Positions 12,016 to 20,531 of a DNA stretch of 64,000 nt are shown piece by piece. Under the pieces are notes generated by a model. That model saw only the letters and a list, made by a program, of their open reading frames with translations, had not been told where the DNA came from and ran no database searches. Made by a program: the position numbers and the translations under genes. Position 1 is the stretch's first letter. Each line of letters opens with the position of its first letter. The stretch is from the NCBI GenBank assembly GCA_001972305.1, contig BDDD01000998.1, positions 241,462 to 305,461 of the forward strand, read 5' to 3'. The DNA comes from Cephalotus follicularis (Eukaryota; Streptophyta; Magnoliopsida; Oxalidales; Cephalotaceae).

Positions 12016-12176
12016 CCAAAACGCCGTTTCAAGCTTTAACATACTCATTTCATTCCCAAGTCCATAATTAGGGTTTGCAAGCATCTTTTGAGTCCAAAAC
12101 TCAACATTCTCATTAAATCAAGTTTAATGATACATCATAATAGAATTATTACATCATGAAAATACCGGGCGTTACA

Positions 12177-12181
12177 AGAAA
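12177..12181. repeat. Target-site duplication of Tek1, right copy
   Basis: AGAAA, one mismatch to ATAAA at 1882-1886. The copia codons resume immediately after. Confidence 0.85.
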
Positions 12182-12374
12182 TCCCGTTCAACACTCTAAG
12201 TCTAAACACATTGAAATTAGACATCATTTTCTTAGAGATCATGTTGAAAAGGGAGATATATTTCTTGAATATATTGACACTTTGAACCAAGTTGCAGATA
12301 TATTCACAAAACCGCTGGACAATGAACGATTCTGCACTTTGCGGAGAGAGCTAGGTATGCAAAATCCTTCCTAA
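12182..12374 (+). pseudogene. Cop1 polyprotein C-terminus (end of RNase H)
   Basis: Encodes the usual copia ending (PVQHSKSKHIEIRHHFLRDH, then NQVADIFTKPL) and stops at 12372-12374. It continues the frame left at 1886 exactly when Tek1 and one duplication copy are discounted. Separation by 10.3 kb makes pol non-functional. Confidence 0.95.
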
Positions 12375-12591
12375 CTCTTTTTATGTATATTTGTGATGCT
12401 TAATTGATTTTTTGTTTGAATTGAGTGAAAAATGTTTTCAAAGATCATCTTGCATTCAAACTTTGAGTTTTCAACTCAATAACACAAAATTAGCTCATTT
12501 ACCTAGGTCGCTATTTGTCCATAATAGTATACCAAAGTTTTGCATTTCAATTGGATGGCTATTTTCTGCATTTCTCATTTCTGCAGAAAAC

Positions 12592-12665
12592 AGCCGACTG
12601 GACAATCTGTCCAGTCGACTGCCTTGCTATCCAGTCGACTGTCATTAGTGGCCAGTCGACTGGAA
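12592..12665. repeat. CAGTCGACTG array between Cop1 pol and its 3' ORF
   Basis: Five units within 75 bp (CAGCCGACTGG, CCAGTCGACTGCC, CCAGTCGACTGTC, CCAGTCGACTGG and a half-unit). The same palindrome recurs about 17 times in the LTR of this element (14768-15275). Confidence 0.88.
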
Positions 12666-12777
12666 TCACGACAGTCAGGGTTTTAAACCCGAAATCCCTA
12701 CTATTTTTTCATTCTTTCTCAAATCGAAAACCTCCCAAACACATTTCTCTCTCATATTTCGTCCTGCTACCTTCAAT

Positions 12778-13935
12778 ATGGGACCAAAGAGAGCAAGAGC
12801 AACTACTTCAAGGCTACCAAGGGGATTACAAGTGGAGCTAGACTGTGACAATACACTCTTTCTCTCCAAAGAGAAAGAAATGAGGTATAACTCTCATTTT
12901 AGCTCAGTTAAGCTGCATTTGGAGAAGTGGTTATCTAGGGATATACTTGTTAGCAATCTTGCGATTGTAATGATGTGGTTAGAGACTATGGGTTGGTTTG
13001 ATTATATTTGCTCATCACACACTATATACCCTAGATTAGTTAAGATGTTTTATGCTAATCTAGAGACCTCTACCACTTGCATTGCCAAATCATTCGTTTT
13101 AGGAACTCCTATATCCATTACTCCTGACTTAGTTGCCGAAATATTAGGAATTCCTAATGAGGGAATTACTAATTTTCATGACATTGGTAGAACGGAGGCC
13201 CTAGGAATTTGTCTAGAAAAACCTAATGTCAATCCACTTATGAATGTGACTAGTGGTCATTTGCCAATTGCCTCAAGGATCATTCTACTTCTTGTAACAA
13301 ACACTTTTCTCCCAAAAGAAGGCTCGCACACCCTCCCTTCCGAGCGAGACCTAAAATTCGTCGCTTGTGTTAAAAACGGAACCACAATTAACCTTCCATA
13401 TCTTATTGTCAACCACCTTTTATCTGGACCAAATCACACTCCATATCCTATGCTTCTTAGTAGGATCATTTCGTTTGTCCTTGCTTCACTTAACATAGAA
13501 ATTCCGGATGATGAGCAAAGTGTTAAACCTTCCCATAAGCAGTTAGTGAATAAAGCGGGGCTTCGACATTGTAGCATTGTTTTTGAGGATGGTGAGTGGG
13601 TCAAGATGCAAGGAAGAGGTAGAGAGCAAGCAAGAGAGCAAGTGCCTGTTAGGGCTGATGATGATGAGGAGGAGGAGGAGGACGATCCACAACAGTTTGA
13701 GATGCGTCCGAGTGCTGGACAGAGCAGCAGCAGCAGCAGCAGCCCTACCATGGAGTCTCTTCAGGCAAGGATGGATCTTGCCCAAGCTGACATTGAGTTT
13801 CTCAAAGGGGAAATGCATCACTTTCGTGAGGGACAAGCAAACATCATGCAAAGTCAAGCGGATCTCCAACAGGGACAAGCGGACATCATTCAAATGCTTC
13901 AAAACGCATTTCCTCAGCACCCTCCTGCATCTTGA
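12778..13935 (+). CDS. Env-position ORF of Cop1 (plant transposon-protein-like, 385 aa)
   Basis: Intact frame downstream of pol, where Sireviruses such as SIRE1 carry their env-like gene. The first 270 residues resemble the so-called putative plant transposon protein domain found in extra ORFs of Sirevirus and Athila-type elements; the segment YPRLVKMFYANLET with a following ILGIP is characteristic. Residues about 288-305 are very acidic (DDDEEEEEDD), followed by a poly-Ser run encoded by AGC repeats and a C-terminal Gln-rich stretch of heptad-like character (ESLQARMDLAQADIEFLKGE, then repeated QGQAD) likely to form a coiled coil. I see no signal peptide and no convincing membrane segment, so an envelope role is doubtful. 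The ATG at 12778 is chosen because the frame upstream lies in a pyrimidine-rich leader. Function unknown. Confidence 0.8.
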   Translation: MGPKRARATTSRLPRGLQVELDCDNTLFLSKEKEMRYNSHFSSVKLHLEKWLSRDILVSNLAIVMMWLETMGWFDYICSSHTIYPRLVKMFYANLETSTTCIAKSFVLGTPISITPDLVAEILGIPNEGITNFHDIGRTEALGICLEKPNVNPLMNVTSGHLPIASRIILLLVTNTFLPKEGSHTLPSERDLKFVACVKNGTTINLPYLIVNHLLSGPNHTPYPMLLSRIISFVLASLNIEIPDDEQSVKPSHKQLVNKAGLRHCSIVFEDGEWVKMQGRGREQAREQVPVRADDDEEEEEDDPQQFEMRPSAGQSSSSSSSPTMESLQARMDLAQADIEFLKGEMHHFREGQANIMQSQADLQQGQADIIQMLQNAFPQHPPAS

Positions 13936-14602
13936 GCTTACATTTGCATTATCATGTTTTTGTCTTTTGAACTTTGCATTTGTAATGTCCTTTAGTGTTT
14001 GAGCTTTGTAAAAGACAAGTTATGTGGTTAATGCATTTGATGTTTCTTAAAAGTTTTTAAGGATATTATTGCTTTGATCTTGTTAACAATGTGGCTTATG
14101 AACTTGAAGTTTTAAGTTTAAGTGGTTTGTGGATGTGGTTAATAAATGTGACGTTTTATGAGTTCAATTATAATGTGCTTCAATTTATATTGCTTTGTGT
14201 TGGATGAATGTCATTTATATAAATGTCTCTTATTGCATTGATCTTATTAATGAATTGTATATGTATGCATAAGTTGAGGGGGAGCTCTTCAATCCGTGCT
14301 ATGATTGAGGGGGAGCTTCCGTCTATCTTTTTGTTGTTTGACAAAAAGGGGGAGAGATTTATATGCATTTGCACATTGCTTTGAGGTTGGGTTGCATAAA
14401 TGGAGTTGAATGCATTTGGGGACAAATATTGCATATTGATGAAATGACTTGAAATCTTGCATTGAGCAAGTGTACTTTGTTATGACAAATGCATTGGATA
14501 TGCCTATATTGGTAAATTTGGACTTTGGAACTAAAATGGGTAAAATTTGTCAAGATGTATGCAAAATATGCATGTTTTGTCAATCATCAAAAAGGGGGAG
14601 AT
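13936..14602 (+). promoter_or_regulatory. Cop1 3' untranslated region with repeated polypurine tracts
   Basis: No gene here. Four G-rich tracts occur: TTGAGGGGGAGCTC (14274), TTGAGGGGGAGCTT (14304), AAAAAGGGGGAGAG (14342) and AAAAAGGGGGAGAT (14589). The last abuts the LTR and is the likely functional primer. Multiple polypurine tracts are a known Sirevirus trait. Confidence 0.85.
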
Positions 14603-14767
14603 TGTTGGCCTTTGCCACCCCGATTAATTACATTTACATATGTTATTTTGATGATTAACAAACATAGATTACTTGTATGCATAATTCTTTAAGTTATAAC
14701 TTCATATACTCACTTGATCTTATGTCCAAAGTTGTGCCAAGAACTTTTATGCAGAAACAGGTCAAGA

Positions 14768-15275
14768 CAGCCGACTGGAAAGAAATCCAGTTGACTGCCA
14801 AGGATAGGAGTCGACTTCCAGAGGTTATGTAGTCGACTGCATCTTCAACCAAACTCAAAATCTGCAGGAACAACAATCCAGTCGACTACCACAGGGGTCC
14901 AGTCGACTGCCAGGCAAAACCAGTCAACTGCAACAGGGCATCAGTCGACTGCCATGGGTACAATTTCAGGCAGTAGCTTCAGTAACATTTTACAACCAAT
15001 CCAACCGACTGAAGCAGGGGACCAATCGACTGCCAGGGGGTACAGTCGACTGCCAGGGAATCCAGCCGACTGTTTTCAATTGTGAAAAATCTGGAAGTAG
15101 GTTCTGTAACTTCTTATTTAGCCTCAACAGCCGACTGGAACAGAGCATCCAGTCGACTACCAGCACCACCAGTCGACTGCCTAGAGGAGACAACCGACTG
15201 CCCACTCCCAACGGCTATATTCAAATGTACGCGCCATCAATCCAGCTGAATAACGTCCAAATCCAGCCGACTGGA
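14768..15275. repeat. CAGTCGACTG palindrome array in Cop1 LTR
   Basis: About 17 exact or near copies (14768, 14788, 14808, 14829, 14878, 14899, 14920, 14942, 15001, 15021, 15043, 15062, 15128, 15149, 15170, 15191, 15262), many followed by CCA. Spacing is mostly 20-22 bp, two helix turns. The array ends about 45 bp before the TATA. Confidence 0.9.
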
Positions 15276-15315
15276 TTTGTAACAGACAGTTAAAAATAGA
15301 TCCGTTGGAGGCTCA

Positions 15316-15326
15316 ACTATAAGAGG
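15316..15326 (+). promoter_or_regulatory. TATA box of Cop1 LTR
   Basis: ACTATAAGAGG followed about 30 bp on by a CA-rich start region. Position in the LTR and following leader fit a copia promoter. Confidence 0.65.
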
Positions 15327-15609
15327 AAAATTAGAGCTCTTGCACAAGTGATCAAGCATTCAAGTCTCAAATTCTCTCAAGCAATCTCAAGTACTATACC
15401 AAGCTTTCAAACAATCAAAAGAGATCAATCCAAAGCAATCCTACACATTACAAAGCTTTATTCTTAGATTTCATATACATTTGTAGCTTTGTTTAAAGTG
15501 AGCTAAAATTGTAAAACAAATTCCTACGAATTTGTAACCTTCAAACTATTACTTTCACTCATACAAGAGAGGTTGTCTCTTGTATTGCTCGGTTGGAGCA
15601 AAGTTGTAA

Positions 15610-15634
15610 NNNNNNNNNNNNNNNNNNNNNNNNN
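15610..15634. other. Assembly gap (25 N)
   Basis: Run of N of a conventional scaffold size. Sequence changes from copia LTR to gypsy LTR across it, so real distance and adjacency are unknown. Confidence 0.99.
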
Positions 15635-16947
15635 TTAGGAAAGCAACCATAATGCAAGTCACAGTAAGAATGCATACATATGCTCAGAATGCATCTAAGT
15701 TCGATCCTAAAGTTATTTCGGATCTATCGGATCTCATTCGTGCGAAAAACAACTGTCCAGGAAGAAAGGCGTCGATGCCATTCCATAAGGCGTCGATGTC
15801 TTTTAGCCTGAAGCACCAAATCCATATACAAACATTTCCAGGGATATTCGTACCAAAGACGTCGATGTCTTTTACAAAGACGTCGATGTCTTTTTCATAT
15901 CAGACAGTATCAGTTCGTGAACCTTGATTCAAGAGGCTAAAACTCAACCTTTAAATCCTGTATACAAACGGATCTCACTATACAAATGTGCAATACATGC
16001 TACTGTTTAATAGTAACACAACCATGGCATCAATCCAAAACTAAACAGGTAATTCCAAGTGGCTAACATGGCCATCTGGAGTAAACATCACAGTCCAATG
16101 ATTTCCCAGGAAAGTAGTCGACGTCTTCTACAAAGACGTCGATGTCTTTTACAACCCAGAACGGGGTTTCACGGTTTCAACACACCAAGCCATTTCTAAA
16201 TCAATCCTTTACACAACAGGATCACATATTCATGTAATCTTACATGCAAGCTTAACTCAGTGTATCACAGAAACATTTCAACCAGTCCAGAATCTCAATC
16301 CATTTAATAACATGCAATCCATCATGCCATACTTTAACTTAGAACTTAAAATGTAAACATAAATTCATCACTTTCCCCTACCTTTGATTTCAAGTTAGAA
16401 ATCGAAAGTCCACCTCTTTTAGTACTCCAACAGGTCACTTGAATCCACAGGTACGCTTTGGCAACTCCTGGTTCGTCCTGGCAGTGGTGTGCAAGCTCCA
16501 AGCTCCAACAATGGCACACACACACTTTTTCTCTTTCTCTCTTCTCTCTTTCCTTCTGGTGTTATAAAACGAGAGAGATAGGTTGGGAGGGTTAATTTTA
16601 TGCAGAAACCTCCCACCTAACACATTTATTCTGCCATCTAACAACCACACCCGAGATCTCTCCCACTATCTCTCTTTCTGCATTTCTTTTTCATTTTCTT
16701 TCTTTCTTTTTGCAGGTGGCATATGGCAGGAGCTCACAAAGGAGTCGACGTCTTTCCAAAAGACGTCGATGTCTTTTGGCCAAAACAGCGCCGTTTCAAG
16801 CTCTAACTTACACACTCCATTTCCAAGACCATAACTAGGGTTTGTAAGCATCTTTTGAGCCCAAAACTCAACATTCTCATTAATTCAAGTTTAATGATTA
16901 CATCATAAATCCAAAATATTACATCCAAGAAAATACCGGGCGTTACA
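15635..16947 (-). repeat. Tekay-like LTR fragment (right-hand 1.3 kb)
   Basis: Diverged relative of the Tek1 LTR: the same order of blocks (GGAAAGCAACCATAATGCAA at the left, GTCGA-core arrays at 15765-15900 and 16117-16155, GCATAAAA promoter-like segment near 16596, a third array at 16742-16780 and the end ACCGGGCGTTACA at 16947). Its other end is hidden by the gap. It is inserted in, or joined to, a gag sequence of another gypsy family. Confidence 0.88.
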
Positions 16948-17608
16948 ATACTGCTTATAGAATATTTCACGGAACTCAACCCAACTCAAGGTGTCAATGT
17001 AGTTTCCTCCTTTTGCTAACTTCAAAGTTTGCCACCATTTTTGAGCATCCCCTTCCAACTTATATGGTGCCAACCTTACCTTTTGTTCGTCATCACATCC
17101 CAACACATTAAAAAATTTCTCCATATGCGCAATCCAATGCTCAGCATCTACAGGGGTCGGGGCTAAACTAAAAGACTGCGGCCTTTGCTTTTGGAACCGT
17201 TCAAGCTAGCCATATGCAGGAGTGTCGAGCCGGTCCCCAATTTCCTTACCAGTCTGAACATCAGCCGATGCATTCTCCGCTGCAATAGGCTCTTGGCGTC
17301 CTTGCCCTTAATTTTTCATAGCATGAATGAGTCGATCTATTTCTTGAGCAACTACCTGTCACATCAACTCATCAACCATAGGCTCACTTTGTACCTCTTC
17401 GCGAGTCTCAGTCTATTCGTTTCCTCGATGGTTATTCCTTGTTCATACCATCTACGAAACATAAATCCAAAATGTAACACAACAACAAAGAAACCAAGGT
17501 CGAAACAACAAACACGTCAGAGGAATTACAACGAAAGATCCTAACCCAAAGTCTACCCAATCTCACAGGTCAAAACCCAGATAGGTCTTCTAAGGAAAGG
17601 AAAACCTA
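16948..17608 (-). pseudogene. GypB1 gag fragment
   Basis: Minus-strand gag of a gypsy family distinct from Tekay. Recognisable are APTPVDAEHWI, the helix MEKFFNVLGCDDEQKVRLA, then YKLEGDAQKWW and the following WVEFREIFYKQY. The beginning contains stops and frameshifts, and the piece is cut at 16947 by the LTR fragment. Downstream gag and all of pol are absent. Confidence 0.85.
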
Positions 17609-17610
17609 TT

Positions 17611-17621
17611 CTCTGATACCA
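17611..17621 (-). promoter_or_regulatory. Primer binding site of GypB1
   Basis: TGGTATCAGAG on the minus strand, four bases inside the LTR; initiator Met-tRNA type. Confidence 0.88.
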
Positions 17622-17625
17622 TTTC

Positions 17626-20531
17626 TGTAACATCCCCGATCCGGAGGGAGTCGTTACGAGTCCTTATCCAAGACTAAACATAACCTATCTTATAACGTGG
17701 CTCAATTTTATTCTTTTTATCAAGATATTAAGTCATCTTTTATTCAAATTGCGTGATGGTCTAAAACTTAATATTCAAAATCTAAAACATTGTCTAAGAC
17801 TTTATTCATAATATGAAACTTAAACAAAATCTGGAAGGTTAAACATAAACCAAAGCTGAAACATAATCCAAAGTCATAAACTAAAAGACATAATATTACT
17901 CAAATAGGGGTTCTAACATGACCATAAAATAACTAAGCAAAAACGAGTCCATCTCCTAACTGTTCTTTATCATAGGTGACATCTCGCTCATCACACATTA
18001 CCCGGATGCTGTCCCAGAATACCTGCGCATGGAAACAAAAATGCGGCTGAGCAAACATCAGTACAGATATTGAATCATAAAACATAAAACGATAATTTAA
18101 AAGATAGAAAATACCTGAACCTTGAAATATCATACGACACATGTATAAAATAATTATAAACAGTTCTATCAATTCAAAACCAATATCCGATTTTCAAAAC
18201 GTTAACAATTTTCAAAAATGATATCAAATAAAAAATCTGATTTTTCAAAGCACAATCCAAGTTTCAATGCAAATCGAAAATCCCAAAACGATATTCAAAG
18301 CGATACTCAAAATCTCATTGTTCGAGTTAAAAAGGGTTTCCAAAACAAAACATATCCGATTCTGATATCTCATAAAAGAGATCCAAAACATATAACAGAG
18401 ACTTATCCGATTCTGAAATCTTATAATAGAGATCCAAAGTACATATACATAAGTGCAAGGGGTTTGCAAGGCCCACATGGTCCGACGGAAAGACGTGTAC
18501 GGCACTACACAATCAATCCCCAAAATCGAATCCTTAACATATCCTAGGATCGACCCATATGCCTCTATCACATATATCGGATCCATAAATCCACCTTATG
18601 GGATTTATTCAAAACATAGAGAGACGTCGTAGACTAATCACACCGCTACGGAAGTGTCATGTCCCCGTGCCAGCCCTACGACTTGCCTATGGTACACCCC
18701 ATAGGTGGGAAATATCTCTGTATATCCTTATCCAAAGTTAACATACTTCCTAATGTGAAAGTGATGTTCATTTAACACACTTCGATAGTAGAAGTCATGT
18801 TCCTTATCAAATCCAAAATCCGTATACTTTCGTATGTGAAAGTCATACTTAGTTTATAAAACCAGTGATATTAAACTTCAGTAGTAAAATTTTTTTTACA
18901 AAACATCCGAGGTTGTATATCATTTCGTAAACATTTCAGAGCCAAAATATAAAGTTAAGAAATATTTATTTCCACAAAAATATCTTACCGACTTTACTTC
19001 TAAACATATCAAAATACGGAGCATAATGGAGTTCATAAAATTGAAGGGACATATTCATAAAGTAAAGCTATCATTTTACCATAAAAACAGTAGGGGGTAT
19101 CAAGGAACGAAACATCCGTACAAAATATATTTGAATTCATTTCAGTAAAACCGAAGCAGTAAGCCAAGAATGAAGAATCCGTACCTTAAGCGATCACAAA
19201 AATAACTTTACGAATCGATCAACAATTTAAAAGTCCCTCGGAGCACAAAAATCTAAAAGATACAATACCATTCATACAAGGGTTCAAAATCACTTTCAAA
19301 CATCAAACAGTAATTTAACAATGCTTAAAACATGCTCCAATTCATTACGAAACCAAACGGATGACAAAACTTGAAACCAGAAATTTCCAGGACAATTCTA
19401 GTCGACTGTATCAAGATCCAGTCGACTACTCATAGGGTGGTAGTCGACTACATAACATAGGCATCCGACTACTCAATCTGGGTTGAATCTAGTCGACTGT
19501 GACAGGGGTCCAGTCGACTGTGAAAGGCAAAACAGTCGACTGTTTCATAAGGCAGTCGACTGTTCTGGGCGATAGAACAGCAAAAACATAGCAATTCAAT
19601 TCCAATTTTCTGTCAAAACCATGTTACAATATTACCAGATGATCTCAAACACTTATATGGGTCTTATTTGACTTAATAGTTGTATTTAAACACCATGAAT
19701 CATGCAATGGTGATCACACTTTTTAAACAGAAGCAAGTTCCAATTTACTATATACATAATTCCATTCCTAATTTATGTCAAACACCCATTATCATATTCA
19801 AAACCTGTTGGTATGATCACAAGGCACTTCCTAACTTTCTAACAATCTCAGAACATCAGCAAAACATGCATGGCAGGGAGTAAAACAAAACCAACATACT
19901 AGCAACCGTCATGAACATGCAACTGGATAATATAAAATGAAACTCACTGCTATTCCATATTAACCGAGGAAAACCAAACTGATTTTGTGAAACAAAAAGG
20001 AACAAAACAGATTCCAAGCTTTGCAGATTCGGCTACTAGGCTCAACAAAGTCGTGAGGCATAAACAATGTGTAATTGTGCATATAAACAGAAAATATGAG
20101 GCAATATTTGGCTAGATAGGGAAAGGAGAATCCAAAATCTGATAGGAATAGGGGAAGAGGCACACAATTCGGGATTGAGGGAGAGGAAGAAGGAAAGAAA
20201 TCGGTTTGGCAGGAAGAAGGAAGAATACGTGAGAGAGAGGGAGAGGGAAAAATAGAAAGTAATATTTATTTACCAAAATACAATATTTGTTCCCTTTTTA
20301 AAATCCTTTTTATTTGTTTGTATCAAAAACCAATTTTGATCACTTTAAAATACCCACAACAATTATTACCTATCTACAATTACATTTTATTAATTATCCA
20401 AAGGCAACATAATTGGTATTATAAAGCCCAAAACATAAAGGTCCAAATAAAATTTAAAAAAAATAGACCAACATAATATCAAAACAAAATAAAAATCCGA
20501 AAATAAGCACACGAACGAACGGGGTATTACA
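17626..20531 (-). repeat. GypB1 5' LTR, 2906 bp
   Basis: Ends TGTAACATCCCCG...GGGGTATTACA, placed correctly next to the primer site. It shares long blocks with 46865-48635, such as AAAATGCGGCTGAGCAAAC and TAGACTAATCACACCGCTAC. A CAGTCGACTG array lies at 19398-19565. No gene; short open frames in it are not conserved. Confidence 0.9.
19398..19565. repeat. CAGTCGACTG array in GypB1 LTR
   Basis: Eight copies in 168 bp, for example CCAGTCGACTACTC, TAGTCGACTGTGA and GGCAGTCGACTGTT. Same decamer as in the unrelated copia LTR at 14768-15275. Confidence 0.9.

Larger units (their letters stand above)
1887..12176 (-). mobile_element. Tek1: full-length Tekay/Del-like Ty3/gypsy chromovirus, nested in Cop1
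   Basis: A 10,290-bp element with both LTRs (1887-4698 and 9388-12176), a primer site, gag-protease-RT-RNase H-integrase order, a chromodomain-like tail and a polypurine tract, all on the minus strand. Ends are TG...CA and it is flanked by a 5-bp duplication with one mismatch. The LTRs are only a few percent diverged by eye, so this is among the younger insertions here. The polyprotein has four in-frame stops, a frameshift at a homopolymer and altered catalytic residues, so the copy cannot move on its own. Confidence 0.95.
9388..12176 (-). repeat. Tek1 5' LTR (right in window), 2789 bp
   Basis: Partner of 1887-4698, with the same ends. It has one fewer 30-bp unit (10111-10230 region) and four instead of three 7-bp CCAAGCT units near 11453-11480. 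GTCGA-core arrays lie at 10725-10860, 11075-11115 and 11855-12015. A few scattered substitutions separate the two LTRs; about eight in the first 250 bp, fewer later. Confidence 0.95.
14603..15609 (+). repeat. Cop1 3' LTR, truncated by assembly gap
   Basis: Begins TGTTGGCC directly after the polypurine tract and runs 1007 bp into the N block, so its end is not seen. It holds the CAGTCGACTG array, then TATAAG at 15318 and a CAAGTCTCAAATTCTC leader typical of copia R regions. Confidence 0.9.

Noticed and set aside
13434..13920. Minus-strand frames with poly-Ser or poly-Ala
   Set aside because: Antisense or other-frame readings of the AGC and GAG repeats in the 385-codon Cop1 ORF.
14768..15275. 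CRISPR-like regular array
   Set aside because: Units are only about 10 bp, spacers are about 10 bp and variable, and the sequence is a plant LTR. The resemblance is only in regular spacing.
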